A program made the translations under genes and the position numbers. 64,000 nt of DNA from NCBI GenBank assembly GCA_019454045.1, contig SKCR01032774.1:310001-374000 (forward strand), written 5' to 3'. The notes below the pieces were generated by a model. It was not told where the DNA came from and ran no database searches. It saw only the letters and a program-made list of their open reading frames with translations. Source of the DNA: Zanthoxylum bungeanum. Its lineage: Eukaryota; Streptophyta; Magnoliopsida; Sapindales; Rutaceae. Below are positions 49,320 through 62,129 of this stretch, piece after piece; the stretch's first letter is position 1; each line of letters begins with the position of its first letter.

Positions 49320-50129
49320 AGTATTTCTTATTTTAATAGGATAATATAATATGTTTTCTTGTTATAATAAGGTTCATATTTTTAAATTTATTAGTTTAAT
49401 TTTATAATTTAATATAATATAATATGTTTTCTTATTATAATAGAGATCTTATAAAATTATAATATGTATTTTTATTATAATATATTTTAATTTTATAGAT
49501 TTATTAATTTAATTTTATAATTTAATAGTGAGTTATCATGTGGTGCGATGTGAATGTTTAAAAATGTTTAACTTTTATATATATAATATAGATATTAAAA
49601 CATAATCTCCTATTAAAATAAGAGAACTAAATAATAGTCGCCCACAAAACCTAACCAATTTTTTAGAGTTCAAATCTATTATTATTTGTTATTTTATTTT
49701 GAATTATTTTTATAAGTTTTTTCGTGAACTTTTTATTATTTGTTGTGCTTCAAGATACAAACTCTTACTATTAGTTCTTATATAGTGATAGTCAAGATTT
49801 CAAGTTCGTTAAGAATATTTAAGTTTAAATTGAATAAATTACATTAAAATTCATTTGAATTTATCCCAAAAAAATTAAATATTTTTAAATAGAAAAATAT
49901 GATAGAGGAACTGTAATGTGAAATATTGTTTGAGAATTGATCAAGGGACAAACAAATGAGATATATATATATTAAATATAAATAAACTAATTTTCTCATT
50001 TAGATTATAAATCAACGAAATCTGGAGCATTTATAAGATTAATATCTAAAATGATATTAATGATTTGTTATGATATGAAATTATAGTTAAAGAAGTATTA
50101 ACGAGCACAAAGTGCAATCCACATGCTAG
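49320..50129 (+). mobile_element. AT-rich repeat with Helitron-like 3' end
   Basis: The right end has a hairpin GCAC-AAA-GTGC, then about ten bases, then CTAG followed by T (50126-50130), which is the Helitron 3' signature. The left end (TC) is not defined. 49600-49790 is closely related to 54250-54440 (GCCCACAAAA(C/T)CTA(A/G)CCAATT and the following AT-rich stretch). No gene is present. Confidence 0.4.
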
Positions 50130-50225
50130 TTTAAATTAAAAATAAAAACTTAGATTTGATTCCTTCCCAGGTATGCATGCAAAATTTCAGTGATTGAGTT
50201 TGGTTCAATGTGCACAGGTATTTTG

Positions 50226-50786
50226 TAGGGGTGTTTACGGTTTCGGTTCAAATCGCAACCGACTTGAATCGCATCGATCCAAACCGCACCGCGTGATTTT
50301 GAAAAAATATTGAAAATGATTTCGGGTCGGCTTGAACCAATCTGTAAATTTTTGGTCGGTGCATGGTTTTGACATAAACTGCGACCTGAACCGTCCAAAC
50401 CGCAAATTTTGACCAAAATCACAAGCCGAATCGCCTTAATTGGCGAGCCACGTTCAAATTAGACATTATTTTATACTTGTCTTCTTCTTTAACAATGAAA
50501 TTTAAGATATTCAATGATCATATCACAATATGCAATGTATAAATGAAAATTAAGGATTTTTTCTATTTAATTATTATGTAAAAACACATAAAATTTTATT
50601 TTAAAAATTTCTAATCCAAACCACCGAACCGAACCGCCCAAACCGCTGAACCGCCGACCCGACCCGAACCGCCGTTGTTTTCCTTATCAAATTTGCAGTT
50701 TCCTTTCTAATTTCTCAAACCGCCAACCCGCGCGGTTTGAGGTGTAAAAGAAAAAACATACCCGAACCATACCACGAACACCCTTA
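50226..50786. mobile_element. Intact hAT-type MITE, copy B
   Basis: 561 bp with inverted ends TAGGGGTGTT / AACACCCTTA and a perfect 8-bp target duplication GTATTTTG (50218-50225 and 50787-50794). The inside is rich in AACCGCC, CCGAACC and TTTCGGTTC motifs and is related to the two halves of the MITE at 20093-22768. It has no coding capacity and must be moved by a hAT transposase; the hAT remnant at 13516-14406 has similar subterminal motifs. Confidence 0.93.
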
Positions 50787-50794
50787 GTATTTTG

Positions 50795-51650
50795 GATAAT
50801 AAATTAATTAAGAAAATTATTAATTGAGTTCACAATTATTATTATTATTATTATCATTATTATTATTATTACATGTTAAATATTTTTAAATCTCTTTATC
50901 CACGTGACGGCTTCATAGTAAAGTTATAAGATTAATTTAATAAATCTGCTAAATAAAAATATATATTATAATTTTATAAGAATTCTTTTATAACATGAAA
51001 ATATATTAGACTATCGTATTAAAATAATAATAAAAACTATTAAGTTATCTACAATTCTCTTCAATCAATTTTTTATTATTAAAATTATAAATTGAAATAT
51101 ATCTATAATTATTTTTTATTATTCAATTATAAAATTAAAATAATAAATTATTAACATAAGAAATCTATTACAATATAAAAACATAATCTATTATTAAAAT
51201 AAGAAACCTATTAATTTAATTAATTATTTATTTTAATTTAATTAATTAATTTTAATTTAATTAATTAAATAATATTTTAATAAAGTAATTAAATAAATAA
51301 ATAATATTTTAATTTATTATTATTAAATTATAAAATTAAATAAGGAAACTTATTATAATAAGAAAATATATTATAACCTCTCATTAAAATAAAAAAGATA
51401 CATGTCACTTCATATCTACAATTAATTAATTTTATTAAATTGTAAAATTAAAATATCTTTATAATTAATTTTGTATTAAATAAAAAACCTATTACAATAA
51501 AAATACATATTATAATTTTATAAGAACTGTATTATAATAAGAAAACATATTATATTATCCTATTATAATTGAAAAAAATACTATTAAATTAATAACTCTA
51601 TTATAATAAGAAAACATATTATACTATCCGATTAATTTTTGAATAATATC
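50795..51650. other. AT-rich intergenic DNA with (TTA)n
   Basis: A TTA/ATT microsatellite lies at about 50836-50870. The rest is extremely AT-rich, with recurring ATTATAATAAGAAAACATATTA phrases in shorter and longer forms. No gene. Confidence 0.6.
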
Positions 51651-51652
51651 AC

Positions 51653-54050
51653 TGTGGGAACACAAGAACTGGGCGACGCATGCTGTCCCGGGCTCGCGGC
51701 CCGGTTGGGAATACGGAGTAGCCCGCGGGGGACTAAATCGGAGAATAATGGAGTCGCCACCCGTGTGTGAACGGGAAAATGAGATTTAAGGCCGCACTCA
51801 CCCCTCGCAAGGGAAGACCTCAAACCGTTGGGTTCAGAATGGTCCCTTACTTATGTCACTTGTAATAAAATGATTTGTGCAATAATTCAACCAAGCCTAA
51901 GCAACATATTTCCAAGGATAATTCTACTTTTAAGTTCACATGCATGAAAGTAATCATCATAACGGCAAACATGCAATATCACACGGCAATCTCATGAACA
52001 TACTTCGATCATATAATGCGAAAAACAAAGAACAACCTAAACGTAACGCAAAATAAATGGCTAATCATGCTTGAAAATGAACAGCTAAATGGGCTAAATC
52101 ATGCTTGAATACCATCTCATGAACACATCAAATAAATAAATGCAGGAATTCAAATGACGAAGAATAAATAAATCAAAGCAACATAAAACAAAAGAATGTG
52201 CCGTTTACTCAAGCGGTACGTGGAGTTGTATCCCGAGTACAGATCATACTATCGTCCATTCGGAATCGGCTATGAAATTTATGTCCGGGTTTCCATCCGA
52301 TATACCACGAGAGTTGACACATCTTTCATTTTATTCCAAGGCCACAACATACAATATTTTGTAATACATGCATATTTATCTAATCAAGGGCCACAACATG
52401 CATTTTGACATAATAATCATGCGAACAATACTCAATAAATAATAAAAATAAAACTGAAAACAAGTGTGAAAAATACCCTCAGGTCTAACCTTTTTTGCCG
52501 ACTTTCGGACTTGCGTTTCACGGAGATCGGAATGGTTAAAGCTCCTAAACTTCTCTGGTTCACTGGTTTTGCATCTTAGCTCACTGTTTTACTGTTTTGC
52601 TTGATGTTTGACCTCCGTTTTGCTGCTGTTTTCTCTGTATTTTCTGCTTACTGTTTCAGGTCTTCAAAGCTACTGTTTTGAGTGTTTCAGGGACTATTTT
52701 GGGCGGTTTTGAGGGGGGATCTATGGTGCGGCTGAACTGGGTAGTAAGGGGGTTTATGGTGCGATTATTTGGCAGTGAAGGAGCGGCTGAACTAGGCTGG
52801 TTTGATGGTGTTTATGCGGCTGGTTTTGTGAAGGGGCTGCTACGTTGGGTGCTGAGTTGAATGTGTGGTGAATGGGCAGTTTATTTGTGAGGGGCTGAAG
52901 GGTAAAGACAGGGGCAGTGTGGCGTGAAGAACCTGAGGCTGCTACGTGTTTGTGAGATGTTTAGGTAGTGAGGTGGAGCGGTGAGGAGATGGGCAGGTGG
53001 GGTTGGTGGGTTGTAGGTACTGAGTGGGTTGCTTTGTGCGTTGAAGGCGTGATTAATGGCTTACGAAGGTGTGATAAGTGTGTTGAAGGCTGTGAGTGTA
53101 AGTTGATTGTGTTGAAGGCTAGGGTTAGTGGCTGGCGTGTGGGGAAGGTGGCAGTAAAGGCTTAGGCGGTTGTTATGAATTGGCTGGCTTCGTGGAGGCA
53201 ATGCAAGGGTAGTGAAAGCTGTTGCGTGAAGTTTACGAGTGAGTTGTGTCTTGTGAAGGGAATGCATGTCTTGGTTAGGGGTTGTTTATATAGAGAAGGG
53301 CTAGGGCTTCTCCTTGTCTCACAAGGAAGGGATTTTGGCATTAAAGAGAGGATATAATTTGGTGTTAGACAAGGAAAGCAAGGGATTTGATGGAGACAAG
53401 ATTGGCTTAGATTAGGAAGGTTGAATATTTGATTGGCTTGGTTTAGGAATACCATTTGTTAGATTAGGAAGTCAATATTTTTAATTGGTTATGATTGATT
53501 TTTTTATGTATAATATTTCTTTAATTTAGTATATAATATTCAGGATTAGGAAGTTACAATATTTTGTAATGTTGGGTAATTATTTTATGTTTTATTTAAT
53601 TTGGTATATCAATCAATTAATTTTTTATTTAGTTAATATTTAATTTAATTAATATTTGATTTAATTTGGATGTAATTTAGGGTGATATGGGCGTGTGGGC
53701 CTCTCTTGGTGGGCTAGGTGTTGTGTTGGTTTGGTGAGTGGGCTTAGGTGGGTGGCAAGGGTTTTGGGCCAAGGTTAAAAGGTTTGCGGGTTTTTTAGGC
53801 CAAAGGTGCTTTAAAACGGAGCTCCAACGAGCGAGCTTGGAGCTAAACATGCGGATAAAATTTAATGAAATGCTGATTCCCTTCCGACAACCGTTTCCCG
53901 CAATATCCTTAACTAAAAAGGTAGTGCCTCTAACTGAGACTCATCATCGGGTTTCACATGCAAAAATGCAATGCCTACAATCACATATACTCCGGCAAAG
54001 AATATTTATATTTTTAAGAGTTAAACATTTTAAAGTTTTTTAATAGCGTC
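51653..54050 (-). repeat. Ty3/gypsy LTR remnant, boundaries uncertain
   Basis: A GC-richer block lies in AT-rich DNA. Read on the minus strand it has a TATA box, CTATATAAACAACC (near 53290), about 760 bases from the right edge. About 1.6 kb further, near 51750, is GTGGCGACTCCA, a phrase found beside gypsy primer sites, close to the GC-rich left edge. The right edge reads TAGGTGTCATGTGACGC on the minus strand. I could not find matching TSDs; the left edge (TGTGGGAACAC, 51653) and right edge (about 54050) are estimates. Open plus-strand frames at 52678-53165 follow from composition and show no domain. Confidence 0.5.
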
Positions 54051-54059
54051 ACATGACAC

Positions 54060-55070
54060 CTAATTTCTACCATTAAATTTTTTTATTATCTATTATAAAA
54101 AAAAATAATATCTATTATGATAAGAAGATATGATATAATCTTCTAATAAAATAAAAAATATATGTGGCACATATTTTCTATAATTAATGTTATTATTATT
54201 AAATTATAAAATTAAAATAATAAATTATTAAAATAAAAAGTATATTACAATATAAAAATATAATCTCTTATTAAAATAAGAAATATAAATACTAGACGCC
54301 CACAAAATCTAGCCAATTTTTTGGATTCGGATCTATTGTTATTTGTTATTTATTTTGAATTATTTTTATAAGTTTTTTTTATTTCATGAATTTTTTATTA
54401 TTTATTGTGTTTCAGGATGCTTACTCTAACTATTAGCTATTGCACAAGGAATTAGAAATATTATTTGATAACTGAGAGACAAACGAATGAGACATAAATG
54501 TTACGTGTAAATAAATTAATTATCTCATTTAAACTATAAAACCAACAAGATTTGGAGCATTTACGAGATCAATACATAACATATATACTCAATCCGCACA
54601 AAGTTCGGGTGTGTATAAAAAGTTCATTAAACAAATCCCACTCTCTTGCCACATGGTCCTATTTAATCGGCCGTTTGAAATTACATTATTATTCATACAA
54701 TATTAATTACATCACAATGTTTTATAATTGATAATTTAAAAATATATTTTTAAACTAAAAAGTATTGCATAATTATGCCAAACTCCTGATTATGCTTGGT
54801 AAATGAGACAGATTTTAAAAAATCCAATCACATTTTAAGTATTTTTTTATGGATCATGTTAACGAGTGTCCTAATGAGACATATTAAGGATTCATTTTAG
54901 GAAAATCTTCACATCACTTTTATGAGAAATATAAAAAATTGTCAAAACATTAATTATTTTTTCAATTTTCTCATTAAATATTTCCTAAAATAGATCCTTA
55001 ATGAGTGTATTTACCTAAAATAGATCCTTAATGAGTGCATTTAAAGTACTCGTTAGCATTTTCATATATA
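54060..55070. other. AT-rich intergenic DNA
   Basis: Contains a diverged copy of 49600-50120 (54250-54610, including GCACAAAGTTCGGG). 54860-55040 has a short repeated phrase, CCTAAAATAGATCCTTAATG, seen twice. No gene. Confidence 0.5.
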
Positions 55071-55491
55071 TCTATATTATAAAGCACAATGGTGGGTGTG
55101 GGGGGGGGGGAGAGAATGAGTGTAACAAATGGTTAGGATTAAGAGAGATAATGTATCCAAATGCTATCTTTATGTGACTTAATGGTGGAGAAGGAGTGTA
55201 ACAAATGGTTATGATTAAGAGAGATAATGTATCCAAAAATGCTATCTTTATGTGACTTATTTGGCGGTTCAAATCATTTCATTATAATCTAATGGCTGAT
55301 AAAAATCCTTTCATTATAAAATCTCTATAAAAATTGAAAATGAAAACTACCAAATAAATTAAAGAATAAAATCATTTAATTAAAAAATAAAAATCATTTC
55401 ATTATAAAATATATCTGAAAATTAACAAACAAATCAAATAACAAAATCTTAATCTTTCTGTAAATTCAGTAACATCGTGTCGCAGGCACGG

Positions 55492-55494
<3 letters not shown>
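55071..55494 (+). mobile_element. Helitron-like element 1, right tip decayed
   Basis: Starts TCTATATTATAAAGCACAAT after ...ATA, like plant Helitron 5' ends. It ends with a degraded hairpin segment TAACATCGTGTCGCAGGCAC at 55470-55489, whose counterpart in element 2 precedes CTAG. The CTAG itself is lost in the AT run. Inside is a tandem duplication of about 80 bp (55118-55264, GTGTAACAAATGGTTA(G/T)GATT units). No coding capacity. Confidence 0.5.

Positions 55495-55574
<80 letters not shown>
55495..55574. repeat. (AT)n microsatellite
   Basis: About 40 AT dinucleotides between the two Helitron-like elements. The Tyr-Ile frame on the minus strand is an artefact of this run. Confidence 0.95.
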
Positions 55575-55576
<2 letters not shown>

Positions 55577-55581
55577 ATATA

Positions 55582-55966
55582 TCTATATAATAAAGGAGAA
55601 TGGTGTTGGAGGAAATAGAGTGTATCCAACGGCTCTCTTTATGTGGCTTAATTGATGGCCTAGATCATTTCATTGGTAATTGGAGGAAAGAGAGTGAATT
55701 GATTGATGAAAATGGTCAAAAAATTTCAAATTTTCAAATTAAAAAATAGAAAGTTGAAATAAAATCATTTAATTCTGTAACACCGTGCCGTAAGCACGGC
55801 CAAATACTGTAACACCGTGCCGTAGGCACGAGCATCATTTAATTAACAAATAAAATCATTTAATTCTGTAACACCGTGCCGTAGACACGAGCAAATATTG
55901 TAACACCGTATCGTAGGCATGTGCCAAATACTGTAACACCGTGCCGTAGACACGAGCAAAAACTAG
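55582..55966 (+). mobile_element. Helitron-like element 2 with repeated 3' hairpins
   Basis: Starts TCTATATAATAAAGGAG and ends CTAG (55963-55966) followed by T, as Helitrons do at A^T targets. The last 200 bases hold five copies of a hairpin unit, TAACACCGTGCCGTAGGCAC or variants, near 55778, 55809, 55869, 55903 and 55933; a single one is usual. Non-autonomous: no Rep/helicase is encoded. The start could also be at 55574. Confidence 0.6.
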
Positions 55967-55969
55967 TAT

Positions 55970-56690
55970 ATATATTCCAAACTCTGCTCATCGAGAACCC
56001 TGAATCGAACATTTATGGATCATAAATTAATTATTAAAAAAATCAATTTAAAAAGTGTGTCATTAGGGTCCCACTGTGGCCACCGATTGTGATTGGTTGG
56101 TCAGCCAGCGAAGCAGCGTCATCACGCACGTGGGAGCCCGCAATTGGTGACACACATCAATATAGACGTTATAGAATTTGCTCGTTAGGTAACTTCTATT
56201 AGTAGCCGTTAATTATGACAAACTTTTGAAGCTATTCAATTTTAATTTAATTTTGAACAGTGCATACTAATTTAATAAATGTTTTTTTTGGTATATTGAG
56301 AGGATTTTTTTATTTTTATTTTTTACAATATTTAGAGGCATATCATACCTTTTTGTTCAGACTTTAAAGTTTCAGATATTCAAATTGTGTTGCAACATAG
56401 CTTATAAGGTCAGAATAAATTTATGATAATAAAATTATTAACGGTATTGATTGATGTCATAAATTAGTTTTATATTCCATATTAGTAGCCTAATGTTTTG
56501 TGTTATCATTATTATAACAAATTTGTCTATGATCAAAACTTGATTAGTGGATAATGACTAATTTTAAGCAGCAATTAGCAAAAGGAGAGGGAATCCAATC
56601 TAACACTTTTTAAGTTTTCAACCCTTCTATTTGGATTTTTATGCAAAAAAAGCAAGGTGGTTAGTTGGTTGATTAAAGAAAAAAAGCACC
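55970..56690. other. Intergenic, nothing recognised
   Basis: AT-rich with a GC-richer stretch at 56070-56160. No long frame, RNA or repeat boundary is seen. Confidence 0.5.
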
Positions 56691-56699
56691 ATTGTTAAT

Positions 56700-57220
56700 G
56701 TACAAGTTTATATTAATCTTAGTTATATGCTATACTTGTAATTGTGTACCCATTATTAAAGTAAAGTCTAGCAAGGTTGGTTCTAACAGACACGAATAAA
56801 GTTAGTGATCCCATTCCTAGATCATACTTATAGCGGGAGTCGGAGCCGACTCTAAGAGATAAGCGGTCTATACTATTGTCTACGGTCTCCACCTATGCGG
56901 AAAATTTTAGAATTTTTTTATTTTAAATTTAGGATTCTCAAGAAAAGTTTAAAACTCCAAATTATTATGTCTCTTATTTTTAAAAACTCGCTTAAAGTCA
57001 TCCAAATCTCAAGTCTTGCGGCTTTTATTTCCACAAACTAGATTTAATTCAAATTTAGTTGCAAACCAAACCAAATCCAAAATGAGCCAAAATAAATGGA
57101 TTAATCCAGCCTAGTGAACTACATAGCAGCATCAGAAATACAGAGATTGGGCAATGTTAGGCCGGCTCTAATGAATCAAGAGCTAATTAAGGCAACATAA
57201 ATCAGGATATATATCCAACA
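56700..57220. repeat. Dispersed repeat, copy B (empty site for the MITE)
   Basis: Related to 19940-20092 plus 22769-23120. At 56836-56843 the sequence AGCGGGAGTCGGAGCCGACT runs straight through the place where copy A carries the hAT MITE. So this copy keeps the single, unduplicated target. Class unknown. Confidence 0.65.
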
Positions 57221-57831
57221 GGGATAGGATGACCTAACATATGAAATTTTCCACATTATGGGTTACTGGAAAGATTCGATATGCACGTAACCTCATCTTT
57301 ATTTTTTCTCAAATAAATTATTTCTGAGATATCACACATGTCCCCTTAAGTAGGGTAAGGATGAGAAGGAGACGTGAAATGAACAGAGTTTCCCCTGTAA
57401 AATGGACTAATCCTTCAAATACAAAAGTAAAATCTAAAAAAATATCCTCATATAAATAGGATCTCTATGATCCAACTCAAATTACTCATCCATGATAAAA
57501 TGTAAAAAAAAACATCAACATATCAAATATAGGCTCATTGCCTATAACCAAATAATAATCCACACGAGGAAGACGTCTAAAACCTTAATCCCAAAAATAT
57601 AACAAAAGACACTCTACTGTTGGCACAACATTTCTCTACTAGCAGGAAATGATGATGAACAACAAATGAAAAGGGAATGATCTACTAATCAACTTAACCT
57701 GTAAAATTTAAAGAAAGGGGTAAGCTCACGCTTAGTTCAATGGATCACAGCTTAGTGTCGTGGATAAACAAGTAACAAGGCGGATCAAATAAGTCTTTCA
57801 TAATATAAATAAATACATAAATATGTAAACT

Positions 57832-57832
57832 A

Positions 57833-57915
<83 letters not shown>
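57832..57915. repeat. (AT)n microsatellite
   Basis: About 80 bp of AT dinucleotides with three register changes. Confidence 0.95.
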
Positions 57916-57916
<1 letters not shown>

Positions 57917-57988
57917 CATTTACTTGAAATCATAAATCTCATTCTGCACAAGAATACTCTGTAAAAATAAAGTTGTTCATTCATATAT

Positions 57989-60599
57989 TGTAGGGGTTTT
58001 AGGGGCTTAATCCGGTAACGCAGCGGAAGCGGTGGAAAATCAAATTTTCCGATTTCAAACTTTTTCTCGGATTAATTAAATAAACATATTTATTTAATTA
58101 TCCAATAATCAAATTATGAAATAAAATTCAAATGAATCATATTCAAGTGAATTTACCGAAATGCCCTTACATTGGTATCTTGTCCATTTTAGTCCGAAAT
58201 TGATCTAATCAATTTTGAATGATTCTAAATCATTTCTAAGATGAACTTAGCATGTTCAAAACACCAAAAGCAACCAAATCCCCAAATATTATCCATTTGG
58301 TCGAATGCCTCCCAAAGGTGGCAATTTGTGCACTTTGTCATTTCATGCTTCAAAACACATCAAGATGTAATCCAATCAACATGAAACTTTATATGCATCA
58401 TATACACATCCAAATACACAACATAAATGAAAATCCCCAAATTTGGAATTGGTCATGAACCCTAATTTTTCAATTTCTTCAAATTGGACAAATTAGACCA
58501 AATGGTTAAATACAATACTTCAATCATGTTTCTTCCATCCATTTCAAGTCTCAACACAATGAAACAACTATAGAAAAATTATAGGTCATTTAAGAGTGGG
58601 TCAATAACTCTAGAATGGCAACAAGGTTCTAAAACCTTAAAAGAATGCTTATTACTACACTAGTAATAAACTTCCAACATCATACATGCATATCACCTTC
58701 ATCAAACTTTTATCCATCAAAATTACAAAGAATAAAGAATATAAAAACTCAAGAACATCACAAGATGTTGCCCACAACAAGAGGAACAAATTACTCTCTA
58801 ATGGAAGGTTGGAAATACTTACTAAATTCCAAGCTTTTCCTTGTTTTTCTTTTCTTTTCTCTCTACCTTCTTTGCCTTGTTTTAATGGAGTTTTGATAAA
58901 GTGAAAAGGTTAATGAAACCCTAAAATAAATGAAACAATATATACTTCAACAACATTAGCCCTTGGCCGAAATTTTGTGAAGAAATAATATCTAGATATT
59001 ATTTTTGTTTCATTAAAGTTACTTTATCAACTTGTTACTTTAATCATCAAACAATTTAAATGAATAAAGCAAGTCAACAATTGCAACTCAAAAATATAAC
59101 CATTATATTTAATTAAGGGTGTTGGCCGAATTTGAGAAAAAGAAAAGGAAATTAATATTTCAATTTTTAAACAATTTAAAAACAAATATCTTAAGAAGTC
59201 AAAACCATTTTGACAACCTTTTCCTTTAAGTATAAAGTCAAACATTTACACTTATAATCATTTCCTAACTTTATCATTTGATGATATATTTATATTTTAA
59301 TTATATTAATCATTTAACAATTAAATAATTAAATAATTAATTAAATACAAATATCTCAAATATATGTATTATATTTACTTTAAATATCTCAAATACATAT
59401 ATTAATGATATATGTCAAATACCTTTATTTGACTATTTATTAATGTGTATTTAATAATATCATATATTAAATACAAATACACTTAATTAGGAAATGACGG
59501 TTCGGCCCGTTCGCATGTATTTTTCGTTTAACGTTTAAACGATTTGTAAATAATCATCATTATTCACAAAAGTTGCCCTAGTGCTCTACGAGTATGTTTC
59601 ATTATTGAGACTCTCTAGATTCAGGTATATCCGTCACAAAATCCAATTTCATGTGCATAATCTATCCACCCGTAGATTATGACGATCACGGATAAACTAG
59701 CTGAATCATACAGGTCGAGGTCATTGCATACGTATAATCCCTCCGTCACAGGTATCCAGATAATCCCAGAGATATAGATGTAAACGTCAAATCTCTATAG
59801 GTATTATCTCGTCGACGTATCTATTAGCAATCTTTAAATAACACTCGGAACTTACTTCCGATGTATACCGTGGCCACAGATTTAACAGACTGCTAAATAT
59901 ATATGGACTACCTTTGCTCTGTACACAGAACTGACGGATCCTATATTGACACACACAGGATATCCTGAGGATCGATCCACACCCAAGGAACAGGCGGAGG
60001 TCTGATCTAAATAGATCGGTGACGTGACTGCCATCTAAGTGTGGATGATGTCTCATACATCCACAGTGGTGTCTCAAGTCGAAGGACCACTATGCTACTC
60101 AACCCGAGAAGATTCTTATTGACGTTGGTGTACCATCCATTAAGAATCTTCGGTGAGCCGTTCAGTGTTTATCCACTATAAACACCTACACGTCTATACG
60201 AGTCTCCATAGACTCATGGTTCATTGGGATAAACCATCGGACCAAGTCTCGATATACGACATGTACTGGTCTCAACGGATTTGACTAACCGACCCGTGTT
60301 AGCAAATCTTGACCAGGAACTATGTTTGATAATATCATATAGCAGTGACACTTCCTAATGTCAATTACAAACTAACTTTGTAACTGTGTACTGCATTATA
60401 TATTATCGGGCCTTTGTCTAATATATACATATCACTAAACCACATTTAGTTTCAATCTAATCGTAATCAGATCGAATACGTATATAAGAACAAGAGGTGC
60501 AACCATAAATAAGTAATATTATGGAATAAGAGGATGTTCGTATTCATGAATCAGACATAAATACGGTCCGGATTTGCGCTCTGAGCACCAACCCCAACA
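57989..60599 (-). mobile_element. 2.6-kb solo LTR
   Basis: 2611 bp, starting TGTAGGGG and ending CCCCAACA on the plus strand, with TATAT on both sides (57984-57988 and 60600-60604). Minus orientation is inferred: near the left end the minus strand reads CCGCTTCCGCTGCG, the phrase found near the 3' end of the copia LTR at 40020-40045. Its minus-strand start is shared with the split LTR fragment at 29184/34945. The TSD is low-complexity, so it is weaker proof than the others. Confidence 0.75.
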
Positions 60600-60604
60600 T
60601 ATAT

Positions 60605-61450
60605 ATGCACACTCGTGACAATACGGCAAAGCTGGCAACATGGGGCATCCCCGCGACAATAACTGGCATCCGGAGCAAAACTGGCAACATGAGACATCAT
60701 CTGACGGCAAATCATCTGGCACGTATAAGTACACGGAGTGCATCCTAGCATAAAGATCATTTCTAAAACACATGCTCGCAGATCTCAAATCATGAAAATT
60801 TCTCATATATCACAGACTCATGATTTCAATATAATCAATATTCGATTCATACTTTTATAGCAAAATATAAATTTTCTAAAAACTAAATCATTTAATGCAT
60901 TACCTTGAAAATTCATATAAGAAAATATACATATTATATACTTTGGAAAACATCAATGTTACAAGCTTATCCACGCACCTGGTGAGCTGACTATAGAGAA
61001 AATATACTATGTAGCAGAACTGTCCCTGCCAACGGTATCACGATCACCTAAAGAGACAAGAATTTATGATAAGGAACATAATTCTAACTAGAATAGATGA
61101 AAGAATATGCAAGAAACGTGACTCGGTCGCTTTCGAAATCCTAACGAAATTTCGGTAAAGTTCCGTCTATAATACGGACTTCCGTTATACAATCCATAAT
61201 CAACAAACTTACATCCATATTCGATTCACAACATACACATCCATAATTCAAATCAACATCACTAGTCCAATTCTCGGGCTTACAATAGCTTCTCGCACAC
61301 AATCTTACTCTACCATATTCTTCGATTAAATTTGTCATTCACTTCCAACTACAAGGTAATCATTTAAATAGTCCAAGCAAGTGGATTAATCATACTTTAA
61401 AGCAAATTCTATTCCAAAATACATAACATGCATAATCTGAATATAAGGAT
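60605..61450 (-). other. Part of the split chromovirus-type LTR
   Basis: Contains recurring (A)ACTGGCA phrases (AGCTGGCAACATG, TAACTGGCATCCGG, AACTGGCAACATGAG) at 60630-60690. No gene. Confidence 0.4.
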
Positions 61451-62129
61451 AAATTGTACGAAAATCAAGATTCGGAGGTCCGTTACTACTCGGAATGGTC
61501 AGAAAAGTACGGAGGAAGACTCGCAAAGACGGCGGCAACATTATGCCCAGCGCGTGGGAGCCACGCGCCTCCTTTCCTAGCCGTGCGTGAGTGCCACGCT
61601 CTGGCCAGAATCTGGATTTTCTGGTGGCCGAATGTTCGTCTCCCCCTTACGGTTCCAATGCCGCCGATGGTTCGTCAATCGGAGTTCCGAATCAATGGGA
61701 AATCAAGAAAAATCATAAAAAATTCCTTACCGGAATATCTACGAAAATAAGAAATTTCTCGAGATGAAACCACCGACAAACTGATCCCTTTTTCGAGATC
61801 TACATTTTCCCAAAAAAATCCGGTCAAGAACGGCTCCGGACCAGACGGATTGGAGCCAAAACTCTCTCTCTTTTATATTTTTTTTTCTTTTTCTTTCTTT
61901 TCTCTCTCTCCCATGTTTTCTTCTCTCTCACGAACGGCTGGCTGGAAAGTGAAAGGAAAGAATGCCATTGTTTTTATACTAACATGGCAATTATCACTTG
62001 TCTCCCTCAACTTGTCACTATAATCATTTTTAATTCCAATTTTTGTAAACTAAATAATTTTGTCCCTAACTTTCCACCCACCAAAATTAATAAATAAAAA
62101 TATAGGTAAAATGAATTCGGGGTGTTACA

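Larger units (their letters stand above)
57230..62129 (-). repeat. Chromovirus-type LTR split by another LTR; left edge unknown
   Basis: The right end is ...GGGGTGTTACA at 62129; on the minus strand it reads TGTAACACCCC, the characteristic start of plant Tekay/Del chromovirus LTRs. A minus-strand TATA box, AGTATAAAAACAA, lies near 61972-61982. 61450-61900 is the likely transcribed part. The segment near 57720-57760 (GGGGTAAGCTCACGCTTAG) fits the same LTR type. A 2611-bp solo LTR interrupts it. The left boundary, partner LTR and TSD (TGAGA expected) were not found, so the span is approximate. Confidence 0.5.

Noticed and set aside
52678..53165. Gly/Trp/Val-rich plus-strand frames in the GC-rich block
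   Set aside because: Low-complexity composition, no domain, and they oppose the LTR promoter seen on the minus strand.
55402..55629. Minus-strand frame with a long Tyr-Ile run
   Set aside because: Translation of the AT microsatellite.
55770..55966. Regular repeats with spacers that resemble a CRISPR array
   Set aside because: Only five diverged units with uneven spacing in a plant genome. The units form hairpins and end in CTAG, as Helitron tips do.
57230..62129. A complete LTR pair for the chromovirus-type LTR
   Set aside because: No second copy or primer-binding site was found inside the window, and no left TSD matching TGAGA, so only a remnant is claimed.
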